Source of the DNA: Gorsachius magnificus
Taxonomy: Eukaryota > Chordata > Aves > Pelecaniformes > Ardeidae
DNA length: 64,000 nucleotides
Reading direction: 5' to 3'
Assembly: GCA_034008185.1 (NCBI GenBank)
Contig: CM067081.1
Span: 24,240,806 to 24,304,805 of the forward strand
The stretch's first letter is position 1, and the number at the start of each line of letters is the position of its first letter. Shown piece after piece: positions 37,601 through 49,116 of this stretch. Made by a program: the position numbers and the translations under genes. The notes beneath the pieces are model-generated. The model was not told where the DNA came from. It saw nothing but the letters and a program-made list of their open reading frames with translations, and ran no database searches.

Positions 37601-37861
37601 TTGTATTTCTATATAAATCTGTGCCCAGAGACACAATAAACATACGTTATTTAAATGTTGAGAACAGAGATTGGTTTATTGACACTTTAGTCTGAAAATA
37701 CAGGGAGCTTCTAGCTTGCCAGTTAAAAAGCCAAAGCCACGCAGCTACTCACCCATTGGCCAGTTGTCATACACGTGTTTTGCGATATCTGCAGCAGAAT
37801 CATTCGGTGAAAACAGGAACTCTTTCGTTTTCCCGCTTACCAAGATGAGGCGCAAATTTAT
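28609..37861 (-). CDS. UBL3: UBL3, membrane-anchored ubiquitin-fold protein (exons 2-5 of 5; exon 1 outside window)
   Basis: UBL3 is a small ubiquitin-fold protein anchored to membranes by C-terminal lipidation and involved in sorting proteins into small extracellular vesicles (family knowledge). The spliced coding sequence is the complement of 37753-37861, 33358-33444, 29075-29152 and 28609-28661. It encodes 108 residues in one open frame, matching residues 10-117 of the 117-residue vertebrate protein. The first visible residues are [15 protein letters not shown]; later landmarks are [20 protein letters not shown] and [16 protein letters not shown], covering the ubiquitin-like beta-grasp fold. 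The C-terminus is [13 protein letters not shown] is a CaaX box ending in Leu (geranylgeranyl type) and the preceding Cys is a likely palmitoylation or disulfide site. There is no terminal Gly-Gly, so it is not conjugated like ubiquitin. All visible junctions are GT-AG and phases agree. Exon 1 (about 9 codons) was not found up to 64000. Confidence 0.98.
28662..29074 (-). other. UBL3: UBL3 intron 4
   Basis: A 413-bp intron, GT-AG, AT-rich, with no repeat element or internal gene seen. Confidence 0.95.
29075..29152 (-). CDS. UBL3: UBL3 coding exon 4
   Basis: 78 bp. Acceptor ttttgcag|CATTAAAAC; donor TCTCAAG|GTACGC. It encodes the rest of Ala and then [25 protein letters not shown], the last strand of the fold followed by the start of the flexible tail, and the first base of a Gly codon. 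Confidence 0.98.
29153..33357 (-). other. UBL3: UBL3 intron 3
   Basis: A 4.2-kb GT-AG intron. It is AT-rich and notably free of recognisable CR1 or LTR sequence. The only clear repeat is the CACCC-rich tract at 31368-31412. Confidence 0.93.
31368..31412. repeat. CA/CCCAC-rich simple repeat
   Basis: An ACACACACACCC start followed by CACCC units and a run of C. On the gene strand this is a G-rich run with four or more G tracts, so it may form a G-quadruplex in the pre-mRNA. Confidence 0.85.
33358..33444 (-). CDS. UBL3: UBL3 coding exon 3
   Basis: 87 bp. Acceptor ttttcag|ACTGGG; donor TTAGGAG|GTATG. It completes the split Asp and encodes [20 protein letters not shown] and LHGNVTLG, then the first base of an Ala codon. 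It covers the end of the ubiquitin-fold helix region and strands with the RLIYQGR core that corresponds to LIFAGK in ubiquitin. Confidence 0.98.
35317..35934 (+). mobile_element. CR1 LINE 3' fragment (copy G), antisense in UBL3 intron 2
   Basis: The best-preserved young CR1 copy here, in plus orientation and so antisense to UBL3. The frame at 35317-35511 encodes [18 protein letters not shown] and [20 protein letters not shown]. The frame at 35442-35852 continues with [36 protein letters not shown] and [21 protein letters not shown] frameshift near 35495 separates the two. The tail is ATTCTATG ATTCTATTAT. This is the C-terminal part of the ORF2 reverse transcriptase plus the short 3'UTR, 5'-truncated. 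Confidence 0.96.
35950..35968. repeat. Poly-G tract, G19
   Basis: An uninterrupted run of 19 G, 16 bp beyond the CR1 tail. It can form a G-quadruplex and is likely length-variable. Confidence 0.95.
37753..37861 (-). CDS. UBL3: UBL3 coding exon 2
   Basis: 109 bp. The acceptor on the minus strand is T-rich tract then aacag before ATAAATTTG; the donor is CCAATGG|GTGAGT. It encodes 36 full codons, [11 protein letters not shown] to VYDNWPM, plus the first base of an Asp codon completed by exon 3. It starts in phase 0, so exon 1 must end on a complete codon. This is the first beta-hairpin and the main helix of the ubiquitin fold. Confidence 0.98.
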
Positions 37862-40800
37862 CTGTTAAAAAAAAAAGGAGTATTAAGAAAGTACCCAGAA
37901 AAGACTTAAGTAACTATATTTTTTTAAAAGTTACTAAAAAAGTTGCCATTGTTTTTAGAAGAAGATTGATTCAAAGTGATTTGAGAAAACAATTTAAGAG
38001 GGTGTTAAAAATAGGGTCAATGAGGTCAATAAAATTTTGTTTGTTTACACATAATCTAGGAAGATTAAATTCTAACGGCTGGCATTTTTGATGATAAACA
38101 CCAGAAGATTCTGATAGGTATTGACTGAATCAACTGTGCCATTAAAAAAAGCTTTCAGCGGAGTATAAAAAAATTCCGACCAAGACACACTGGCAACATA
38201 TCCTCTTGAATGAAGAGGAAAAACACAAACCTGAAAAATTAACCCAAACAGAGAGCACTAAAAATATAAAAATCTGCACCTGAATAGCCTGTGAGCCTCA
38301 GTAAAAGCCCTAGCACGCTCCCTCATACGGTATTTGTCAGCCCTGATCTCACCTACTGCATCTCCTACAAAACACCAGGGAGTCAGCCAGCCTCCTTCCT
38401 CAGTCCCAGCTGCCACAGAACTTGAATCCCGCTGCCAGTCTTCTGAACCCAAAGCTTTGTTCCACTGCTGTTTTTCATCACAAGCAGAGTGGTTGAGATC
38501 CACATGCAATACAGGAATAACACTACTTCATAGTTTTTCTACCATCAATTTCCTTTATCTAACCATCAGCATCTTTAGCTGTAATTTTCCTCTCTTCTAT
38601 TTGCGAGTTACTGAATATAATTCTTTTTCTACACAGCCTTAAAATAATCTGTATGCAAAGCTCAATATGATGTCACTTACAATGCAAAAGAAATTAAATT
38701 TGGGCTCCTCAAGCAACTGCTAGCAAGGTCACAAAATGTGTTTGGGTAGCTGGCACTTACCAATGCCCATGGCAAGGAGGAGTCTAGCTGCTTTTGTGTT
38801 TTGGCCTACAAGCCTAAACTGCACCAACTTTTAGCAAGACTTTACCATGCTAACTGCTTGGGTACTTTTTTCCAAATCACACATGGCTCTCAAATTAAGC
38901 TGCAACAAAGCTTTCCTTGTTGGAATTCAGTATAAACTGTGTTCTAGATCAAATACAAGAGGAAAAATTTACAGCAATGCCCAAGTTTTCAAAACTTCTT
39001 CAGGGTCAAAAATCTCAGCACACCATATCCACTGAACGTGACAGCCCTGCTTCAGTTACCTACTCACCACTTATTTCAGCAGCTCTCCAGACAGATCGTC
39101 TATTCTCTCTTGAATGCTTTGGCTTGGATTCATCCCACCTATCTTTGAGCACCTAACGGAGGTATCCAAATTACAATCTCTTTCATCCTGCACACTTCAA
39201 GGCCAATGAAGAAAATGACTCCTCCAAAAAGCAATTCAGTCTCTACTTCGAAGCGTAGCAAGGATAAAAAGTTAGCATAAAAGGGCTAGGTTCCCTTCCC
39301 TGTCCCCCTGCTAACGCCCTTCAGAAAATATGAGTTCTGCCATTAGCCCAGGAAAGACGCCAAGTGGTAGCTGTCTCTGAGAAAGCACCACAGCCACTGT
39401 AAGAGTATCGCTACATACCAGGAAATCACAAAAAAACCTTGAAGGAGGGAAGCTGCAGGAATGCTGTTTAGTCAAAGACAATTATGTATAAAATTCAGAA
39501 CACGTCTGCCTATAAACATTAAAGTCTTGCGCTTTTTTTGATATTTCCAGAGTGATTATGGAATTATTTTCAAACCTCACTGAGATTTAGCAGAAAAAGC
39601 AGACCAAGTTCCACTATTCCCGTTTACTCCAAAAACCTGACTACTGTAATGAATTACAACTTCAAAATGTTATGCCTCAATGTAGCAATGGCCAGACTAC
39701 ATCCACTTGTTTTGCTTATATTATCTTTCAGTTTAAGTAGCTTTCCCCCCCTCTTAGCTATCTCCACTTGTGTATGTATAGACAACACTTACACGTATGG
39801 TTTCTTCAGCTGCACTACCCAAGACAAGCTCTTCGGGCTTTCTCTAGTGAGATACCCATTTCCCCATTCATCCTAGGAGCCTGCCTCTGCACATTTCAGT
39901 TTCTTCTCTTTTCTCCTCAAAACAGATGGCTATTTCTGAAGCATACTAAATGCTGTCTCAGCCAGATGCTTGTATAACAGCAGCAGTAATTTCTTTTGTC
40001 TACTGGAAACATCTTCTGTGATTGTGTCCCAAGAGCATATATACCTTCCTCATAACTGCACCACACGGTTTGCTCAGTTACCCCATACCCTTCTCTACTT
40101 TGATCCTTCCAATTATTCAGCCTCCAAGCTTATAACTGACATTTTGGCTGTAACAGCCTAAAGCACAAGGCTCCAAATTTCATCCCACTCCTATTAGTCC
40201 ATCTGTCCCAAGGAAAGGAGGCTACATAGAAAGAAATATTCTGTACCACAAAGATGTTTCAGATCTCCCCCATGTCTGGGCCTGGGGCCTATGGAATCCC
40301 CTAAAAATTTCTGTGTAACACCTTTCTTTCTACATTAAAAGCATTTTTCAAATTTCATGTCATCAACAAATTCTAGTAGCAAGATCCCTTTACACGTACC
40401 TTTGTCTTTAAATGAATCAGGAAACATAAGACTGACCTGATAACTGATCCATAATGATTCCAATAAGGACCTCTCTCTGAGCGGGTTTCCCCCTCCTCTC
40501 AGCTACGTCCTTTATATTAGGCCCCTACACAGACTCACAATTTCTCTACTAAATCCTAATTTCTCCTGTTTAACCAACAGTGTACAATACAGCACCACAT
40601 CAGTTACGATGTACGTATTCAGACGAAACTATAAAAATGTCTATGTAGAAAATAAGATCTTTTCATCAGAAGTCAGCTTGCCAGCTCTGGCTTTCAGAGG
40701 CGTGGTGTACTGCACTCCTTTCCACTTTCTCTGTACCTCATTATCTTTAATTATCCTTTAAGCACTAATGCATCTCATTACAACACCAACATACTGCCAA

Positions 40801-41032
40801 AAATTTAGGAGGTTTAGGCTGTGTCACAAATTGTACTTGGGAATGGGCCACCTTGTTTAAAAAACAAACCAACCAACCCACCCCAAGTACTCGGTAGCAG
40901 TGCTTGCTTTAGGCACCAGTGGTGAGGAGCTTCTTCACCAGCAGCCCTCCTGCCTCTCACTCGCTTCCCCCCGCATTTCCTCTAACTGGCTCCTGAGGAA
41001 CCCCTCTCAGCTTACTCCCTCTGGCCAAGCAG

Positions 41033-41852
41033 TCATAGAATCATAGAATGCTTTGAGTTGGAAAGGACCTTTAGAGGCCATCTAGTCCAACCCCCCTGCA
41101 GTGAGCAGGGACACCACTAACTAGATCAGGTTGCTCAGAGCCCTGTCCAACCTGGCCTTGAATGTTTCCAGGGATGGGGCCTACCCCACTGCTCTGTTCC
41201 AGTGTTTCACTACCCTCATCATAAAAAATTTCTTCCTTATATCCATTCTAAATCTGCCCTCCTTTAGTTTGAAACCATTACCCCTTGTCCTGTCACAACC
41301 AGCCCTGCTAAGAAGATTGTCCTCATCTTTCCTATAGGCCCCCTTTAAGTACTGAAAGGCCACAACCAGGTCTCCCCGCAGCCTTCTCTTCTCCAGGCTG
41401 AACAACCCCACTCCCTCAGCCTTTCTCCACAGGAGAGGTGCTCCAGCCTTCAGATCATTTTGGTGGCCCTCCTCTGGACCCGCTCCAACAGTTCCATGTC
41501 CTTCTTGTGCTGAGGGCCCCAGACCTGGATGTAGGACTCCAGGTGAGGTCTCACCAGAGCAGAGCAAAGAGGCAGAATCACCTCCCTCGACCTGCTGGCC
41601 ACGCTTCTCCTGATGCAGCCCAGGGTATGGTTGGTCTTCTGGGCTGTGAGTGCACATTGCCAGCTCATGTCCAGCTTTTCATCTATCAGTACCCCCAAGT
41701 CCCTCTCGGCAGGGCTGCTCTCGATCCTTTCTTCCCCCAGCCTGTATTGATACCGGGGGTTGCCCCTACCCAGGTACAGGACCTTGCACTTGGCCTTGGT
41801 GAACCTCATGAGGTTCACACAGGCCCACCTCTCCAGCTTGTCCAGTCCCCCA
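41033..41852 (-). mobile_element. CR1 LINE 3' fragment (copy H), sense in UBL3 intron 1
   Basis: The plus strand begins with two octamers (TCATAGAA) and 'gagttggaaaggacctttag', the reverse complement of a CR1 3' end. Minus-strand frames encode reverse-transcriptase C-terminal sequence: [50 protein letters not shown] and [13 protein letters not shown] (41450-41896). A different frame (41181-41657) then carries [20 protein letters not shown] and [19 protein letters not shown]. There are frameshifts near 41455 and 41190. The 3'UTR differs from copies A, B and E-G, so this is a separate subfamily. Confidence 0.95.
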
Positions 41853-42659
41853 AGTCTGATTTTATGCAGGTTATCTAAGGGTTTCTTTTCCTTCATCTGT
41901 GTGTAGTTTATCTGTGGTGGGGATTAGCTGTTTTGAGGATTGTAACACTTTCCTAGGCAGTGGACAGTAACACCAAACCATCAGCTCCCTTGAACTGTCT
42001 GATTTGGATCCTACAAGAAGATGATTAAAAAAACCCCAGAAGATTAGTCCTGCCCAGCACTTAAAACACGATTAGGACACAGCATTAATATAGAAATAAA
42101 TTTATTCTTCAGCTAGCATAACATTAAGGAGACACATTTCTTTTTATTCTCACTACTGAGTTTTGAGATCACCAGCCATGCTGAAGTGAATACAGAAAGG
42201 AGAATATCACAAGAGAAATAACCAAAACTAACTTGGCTTCCTGGAAAATTTGATTAAGTCATACTTCTGCAGTTAATATACAATATAAGCAATGGGGGGG
42301 GAAGAAAGTGAAAAATGTTAGTTCCTTCTTTCTCCCCACCTCTGCAAGATGGATAAATTAATAGTGCTGAAGCTTTTTGTTGCTGAAGAGCATTTCTTAT
42401 AGTCTTTGAATTATCAAAGGCAAATCAATGTAAACTAATAATTTTACAGGATATACTATAAAGAATGTGTAAAATGCAGGAGGAATATTTTCATTAAAAA
42501 AAAAAAAAAAAATCACTAAATGTCAGTAGAAGCCCAAAATAAATCCTTAAATCAGTCAAGCAGATGTTGCATCAAGTGCAAGGAAACAGCTGCTCTAATG
42601 AAAGGTTAAAGTATTTCCTTATTTATAGTACAGCACGCCACTGACACGTTTACTTTGCA

Positions 42660-42712
42660 TGTTTGTCTCTCTATACGATATATATCTCTCTCTCTTTATA
42701 TTTATATTTCTT
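42660..42712. repeat. TA/TC microsatellite patch
   Basis: GTCTCTCTATACGATATATATCTCTCTCTC and an adjoining TTATATTTATATTTC: a degenerate dinucleotide tract. Confidence 0.75.
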
Positions 42713-43880
42713 AATCTTGGCTTGAAGGAATCTTAGTCTTCGGTTGCACATCACACTACCTCAAAGGATTTGAAGCAAAGAATCCCCAAACTTGCTTTTA
42801 AATTTAGAGCCTAATCTCATTCCCCTCAAGAGCACTGGGAAAGTTAATGGCTTGCAACTGCTGTACTACTAATTCTGCAAGCCTGAGAAACCCACTTCAA
42901 CCAACTATAGGGGATCTGAAACAAAGCTTTCTGGCAAAATGCCCCTAATGAAAGTTCGTATGTAAAAGAAAAAAAAAAAAAAAAGGCGTATGTGCATACA
43001 CATTTATGCAAAGGAAAGTGCAGAAAAAAATCTCGATTAAGTAGACAAGTTTTGACACAAAAGCAGCAAATTTTAATTTTTCAAGTTATGAAAGGATTCT
43101 TAGGGGTCTTAGCTACCCTGTATCCTGTTTCCTGTCTTAAAAGTTAGCACAGAAGTTATATCTGTATCCCTTGTATGATAAAGCCCCTCTACCTATTCCT
43201 GTCCAAAAAGTCTTGGTTTCGAGACACTTTCATGATTCTCATGGCCCTGACAAGTTTGCTCTTCCACAGGGGACATAATGATCATCCTGATTTAGTTTTG
43301 GTAGTTTTTTTCTTTTTCTTTTTTTTTTTCCCCAGGCTACCAAAGAGAATTTCAGCCCTTTGATACAATAAAGTGCTAAGGATCACATCCTCACGCTTCT
43401 GCATTACAGCACCAGCTGAATGTTACTGATGAAAGCAGTTAAGAAGAGCCACAGTATCAGAAGTAGGATTAAATACAGTTTGTGGACTACATCTCCTCTG
43501 CATAGTTATATAAAAGCAGATTCTGTTTGTGATCTCAAGCATGCAAACCTCGCCCTCTCTCCCCCACCACAGCCAACACCAGTCTTGTAAATACAGCTCC
43601 AGTAACTACCCCATCAGTTGCATCGCATACACAATGAAGAATTTCAGTGTAGATTATATACTGTAAACCAAAGAAACCCCCGTAAATTAAATATATATAT
43701 ATGCGTGCAAAGATTGCAGTAATAACTGCAACTTTTGAAGCAGAAATTTAGGTCACGTATATGCAGATGTAGAATAAGTTGGGTTTTGTTTGTTATGGGC
43801 ATCTGCAACAGAGTTTGTTCATTCTTTAAGGTGCAACTACAAAATGTCTTAGTGCCAGTGCTTCTAATTTCACAGCTGAA

Positions 43881-43980
43881 GTTAAATAAATGGGAAGTCA
43901 CTTAAACATGCAGAAATGAGATATTTACAACCTACACAATGATTCTTGATGGTTAAGTGACTTCCCATCTATTCAGTTAA
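43881..43980. repeat. Inverted-repeat element forming a 100-nt hairpin
   Basis: Arm 43890-43905 (ATGGGAAGTCACTTAA) is perfectly complementary to 43953-43968 (TTAAGTGACTTCCCAT) over 16 bp. Pairing extends outward with mismatches through GTTAAATAA and TATTCAGTTAA, and the loop is 47 nt. It could be a miniature DNA-transposon remnant or a precursor-like hairpin within intron 1. No transposase or known microRNA seed was recognised. Confidence 0.7.
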
Positions 43981-44589
43981 ACAAGTTCTTTTGCTACTGA
44001 TTTTACGCTCCAGTAGCAGCTTGACATTCCTCCCATCTTACAATTAAAATGCAGAGGAGGAGAAGTGTCATATCGCCACATGCTATACAACCCCAAGTTT
44101 AAACTAATTGCTTTTCTTTGGCTCTTCAAGATTAAAATACATACACAAGACTAAGTTTTTTTCCTTTTCTTAATAGATGTGAAATTGAATTAAAAACTAA
44201 CGATGGACCAGGAGGGAAAGCAATGAGATAAGAGTGTTCAGAAATACAGACTGAAGTTTCACTTCTCAAAATCCAATACATTTACTTCCTAGTTCAAGTT
44301 CCTAATTATAAGAAATAAATTTGTCCTCCAAAGATGCATCAAAGTTTCCTAATGACTCTAGGCCAATGAGAAACCTCACAGCACCGTGCAGTACACTTTA
44401 CTGACTGAATTCCACCAGCTTCACTTAAGAGGTTGAATCAAGCCCAAGTAACGGTTTAAGTGAAACAGCAGCATTACACAGGCCAAGGTAGCAGGGACCT
44501 AGTTCTAGACTCCTGTATAAGGTACGTATATAATCTCATGTAATCCCTTCTGGACGTGTATCCACCTGAACAGAATGAAGAACTTCAGT

Positions 44590-44760
44590 TTTTACACTCC
44601 CTGGAAGGCTGCTCTAGAACCTGACTGTCCCACTCAGTGGAGCTTTTTTCTAATTCCCAGCATGTATATTCTTGGACCGGTTACATTCACCAATGCCAGA
44701 CCTACTTTGTGCTTTAGTTATAATAGGCTTTTCCCCCCCTTGGGGTTTTGATGGCTTTCT
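44590..44760 (-). mobile_element. Ancient CR1/L3-like LINE remnant
   Basis: The plus strand words 'ccctggaaggctgctctag', 'acctgactgtcccactcag', 'tttttctaattcccagc' and 'ttataataggctttt' follow the order of the reverse complement of an old amniote CR1/L3 reverse-transcriptase end. Highly diverged and non-coding. Confidence 0.5.
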
Positions 44761-44865
44761 TCTACATCTGCAGGCAAGGACACACTTTGCTAAAATAGAC
44801 AAGCAAATGTTTTCCTCATGTATAGGCTGGCCCTTGGTGTGATCACTGTCTTCAAAGCTCTGAAG

Positions 44866-45250
44866 GACATCAACAGAGGTTAAGGAAACTGGGCTTGGTT
44901 AGCCTGGAGGCCTGGTGGGCAACTCTTAGCAGCCTTCCTATGCCTAAATTACCACGACAATGACCTCTTTATTGAGGTCCAAGACAGCAGAAGATCAGAC
45001 AATAGTCATAAATGGAAACAAGAGGGTTTGAACTGCAATAAGGAAAAAAGATTTCACCCTGAGAACATCAAAGCAGAGGAAGAGGTCACCCAGAGATGCT
45101 TTGGAAGCTTTGTCCTTGGGGGTTTTCAAGACCCAATCAACAAAGCCCCAAGCAACCTGGTCTGAATTCAGTGGTGACCCTGCCTCCAGCAGGAGCTTGG
45201 GCTAAAAAATTTCTCAAGGTCCTTTCCAAAGTGAGTGATTCTACAATTCA
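44866..45250 (+). mobile_element. CR1 LINE 3' fragment (copy I), old
   Basis: Plus orientation. Decayed CR1 sequence in the correct order: 'gaaactgggcttggttagcctgg', 'gaaaaaagatttcaccctgag', 'gggggttttcaagacccaa', 'ctgaattcagtggtgaccctgc', 'tttctcaaggtcctttcc' and a residual tail 'gtgattctacaattc'. Many substitutions and indels show an old insertion. It lies next to the ancient minus-strand remnant at 44590. Confidence 0.8.
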
Positions 45251-45534
45251 CTTTAATCTGCACCTGCTTTAGTTTTGATTCATTTTTCTTAAGTAAGCAT
45301 GATTAGAATTACACATAATATTTCAGGAATTTATAAAATGATACTAGGACCTCTTTAAATCAACTGCAAATGCCTCTCCATTTTCCATACAAACATCACA
45401 ATTTGCAGTGCTGTAATCTTGCAATGCTCTTCTCTAGTCCAGTCATTTCCATGACATAAGCCTTCAAGCTTGCGCTACAGAATATTGCTTTTAACCAGGA
45501 TATTTTTATATAAAGGCAATTAATTTTGTTCCTA

Positions 45535-45790
45535 TTAATTCACTCTTTGAGATAATCCAGTCTTTTCCATACCACACCATGATCATCTTCTGTACTATTG
45601 GTGCCTCCAAATTTTCATCATCAACAAGTTTCATCAGCATACTGATTTCCCTTGTGTCAGTGGCATAAATGAAAACATCGCAAAGATAGCTGGCCCCAAA
45701 ATTAATCTTTAAAGAATTCCACTCATCTGAAAAACACACTCCTTTCAAAGAAAATTGGCTAACGAATCCATCATAATCTAACATATATTG
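45535..45790 (-). mobile_element. Ancient CR1 reverse-transcriptase remnant
   Basis: The plus strand words 'aagtttcatcagcatactgat', 'tggccccaaaattaatcttt' and 'aagaattccactcatctg' match the reverse complement of the CR1 region that normally reads as an untranslated or RT linker segment in old amniote CR1. This explains the 92-codon minus-strand frame at 45506-45784, which otherwise looks protein-like. Confidence 0.45.
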
Positions 45791-48700
45791 TAAATTATAA
45801 ATATAAAAAACCTAATGTATGTTGTGAATTTTATTCCATTATTTCTTCTCTGTCCTTCTCAATATCCTTCCTGAGGTGGTTATTAACCTGTCAAATTCAA
45901 AGTCTCCTCTACATCCTTTCACTCATCTAGCATGCAGATATTTTATACCTTTAATGTCTTGACCTGAAGAAACACCAAGCATGCAAACTCTTCAGATATG
46001 CTCCTTATACTAACTCAGTAAACTGAGTTTAATCAGCATCCACCCCCCTGATCAAAATCCAAAGCCTTTATGTACAATCCTACTTCGTTTATTCTTCCAT
46101 TTGATTTTAATTGTAACAGCTTGTAATCATTGGATCCAGAGTAATTTTCCCAAGCAGCTTTCTGAAGCTTTTCAGAGCTTTCTGGGAATTTAAGAGACAT
46201 CCAGAATAATAATATTAGCTCCTTCCTGGCCAAGAAACTAGTTGGTAGAGGGACTGAGATGCAGGTGCATAAGGTAAGAAAGTAAGTGAGCAAGAAGTAT
46301 GAATTTGTAGCCCAACAATGCAAGCATTCTCATAAGCGAGAAGAGATCCTTGATTCTGGACTCTTGTTGTGACTTAGTAAAATAAATAAAACTATAGTTC
46401 TTATGAATCACAGTTCTAGACACCTACTTTCACCAGATACTTTATAGGAAATACAGGTAACTTAATTGCATTTCCTCAGCTGAACATTTAAAATTTGCAT
46501 TTGTCAACACTCAGAACCCCGGCATTTCCCTTCAGATGCACAAAGGGGCTTTACTCTACCCTTACAATACCTAGCACCTATAATAAATTTGCTTCATATC
46601 AGGAAAAAAAAATGGGCATGGAACATGAGAAGTAACTTAAATTGCTAATGTGACTGAACAAAGCTCTGAAGTTGCATTGCCAGCCAGCTGACAGACCTGT
46701 GTGACCCGTTCGAGGCCATACCACTTGCGGAAGTAGGGCGATCGCAACACACCACCATAGAAGTGTGACAGCACCCCACATCACTCTGTTAAAGACTAAG
46801 GTGAACTTCATAACCATTTCCAATGACACTTTGATATCTTTAGATTACTACAAAGAGAAACAAATACATTTTTATGTGAGACTCCTTTCTCAAACTAGGA
46901 ACGGCTAAGGCAACTTTGCACTGATAAAATTAGTTAGCAAATTTCAGAGAAGTTTGAATTGAAGGGAGAAGAGAAAACCAATATGAAGCATAATCAAATT
47001 TTATTTAGAGGAAAGAGCCAAATCCTATAACCATTTAACTCGGTAGCTATGACAGAGCTAGCTGTTTCTATGGAAACCATCACATTCTTGAACTTAAAGT
47101 CATAGTGCTTGGTCACACTTCATCCATTCCCTCACTTCAGTTCAAATAACATAGGAACAATGGCAATGTATTCTTCAATATGCTCCTATGAGTCACAGGT
47201 TTATTTCTTAAGAAGAAATATCTAGGAAACATTGTTCTTGAAAATAAATTAATACAGATACTGTCATAAGTAACCAGTCGAATACAACGGACTTCAGTGG
47301 AGTTTACTTACTGTTTCCTTTACTATCCTGACTATCAGCATTCCTGGGACAAGGCTGGCTTTGCCCCACGCTTTTTTTGGGGGAGAGGGAGGAGAGGGGT
47401 GAGGTGAACACACCACACCAAAGCGTCAGCTGGAGCTAGTTAAGGATTTTCACTGAAAATCTGTTTTAATAAGAAAGTAAAAACAGAAGAATAACCTTTT
47501 CTTGAAACATGTAAATACTATCAGTAAATGATTTTTCAAAAATTTGATGAAACAAAGAGTCACAAATGCCCATCCAGAAATAGTTTCCCTCCCAGCAGTA
47601 CAAGATAACGGAGGCACCCCATTACCTGAAATAATGCAAGTACTCAAGTAACTGGTCTTCTCAGCTCAAATGGCATTTTGTCTGTTGTACCCCAGGTACA
47701 GAACTATATATTATAGGGTACAGAATTAACCTGTTTCCTGCTGGCCCCCAAGCAAACCCGCTCCAACAGGAAAGATTCAGATAAAGACGTACTCCAATTA
47801 CTTATTAGACAGAGACAGGGCAGTTTCACCCTGCACATGCAAAACAAATGTCTCTTATGTTATGATAGAATTGTCTAAGTCCATCATAATTGTAATGTGT
47901 AAATTACAACACACAGAAGACTATGTTTTGGAATTGAGCTTTAATACAAATAGGCAGCAAAAATGGCAGAAAAGAGTTAATGTGGTGTTCAAGCTTGCTA
48001 TATTCAAAGTTCATCCTTTCAACCCGGTGTTGGAGTAAGTGTATTTTCACTTTGAAATAAGGTGACTAAAAAACAAAACAGAGAAACCGATATACTCAGA
48101 TTAATGTGACATTTTGGTAGGGATCATTTTAGCAATCAGTATACCACACTGAAGTAATTTCAAAACACAAGAATGGAAATAATAATAAAACTGCATCAAA
48201 TGGCAATGCACGCATGAGAAGCTCATGCTTGCGGACTGAACCAGTTAGCTCTGGTGACCACGGTCACAGAGAGGTGGTTTGATAACTCCACTGTTTTACA
48301 GCTTCTGCTCTCAGGAGGGACTCCTGGTGAAACTGGAACCAGCCCATCCTGGAGCAATTTATCCTGGGGATCCCTGGCCCATAGCACATGGAGTTAGTGG
48401 TGAAGCAGCAGACACGGGCTTTTGTGTGACTTCTTCAGAATACACATACGGTGATAGCAGAGAAGAGCATGCCAGGTTTTCTTTCTGAAGTGGGAAAGAG
48501 TGTGAGTAGGAGAGAGAAAGTGGTGTCTGTTTCTACATTTTCAATTTCTGTTTCCCTAAAAATACATTCTAATGACACACATCCCAACATTTGACTCCAG
48601 AATTTAAAAGTGAAATCGGTGCATACCATCTGTGTTACCATCCTGCCATCCCTTCTCAAGAGCTGCCCCTGGATAAGCCCATCACCTTCCTTCCACCCTC

Positions 48701-49040
48701 TCATATCAGTTGGTATTTAAAGCTTAGAAGTTCACTACACAAATATGAATAATGATAATGCTAGGCGCTTACTTAAATTTGGATTTAATTCTGATATAAC
48801 TCAACATTTGTTCTAATGTATTCTAGAGAGAGAGTATTTACATAATATTTTAAAATATTATTTAGGACAGTTCAATGTCATCTTTAAAAAAAGAGATGCA
48901 AGACCATCAAGTTTGTGAATACTTATTTTGTGAAATGCCTAACAGCTCAGATCTGAAAATGAATACTACTGTTGCTGCTAACAAAGGAGAAAAAACAATT
49001 CCAAGAAACCGGATCCATACATGGATGTTTTTTAAAGTCC

Positions 49041-49116
49041 AAGGGCAGACAGATACCCTCCACCTCTTCTTAATCCCCAAGGGCAGACAGATACCCTCCA
49101 CCTCTTCTTAATCCCC
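49041..49116. repeat. 38-bp perfect tandem duplication, two units
   Basis: Units at 49041-49078 and 49079-49116 are identical, from AAGGGCAGACAGATACC to CTTCTTAATCCCC. The absence of any difference suggests a recent event or active length polymorphism. Confidence 0.97.

Larger units (their letters stand above)
33445..37752 (-). other. UBL3: UBL3 intron 2
   Basis: A 4.3-kb GT-AG intron. It holds one antisense CR1 fragment (35317-35934), a G19 tract just beyond it, a T tract at about 34972-34989, and two GC-rich pockets (33870-34110 and 34620-34790) that stand out from the AT-rich background. No further exon of UBL3 is required by the protein. Confidence 0.93.

Noticed and set aside
45506..45784. 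92-codon minus-strand frame that looks protein-like
   Set aside because: The underlying DNA matches the order of words in an ancient CR1 segment, so the frame is better explained as a LINE remnant.
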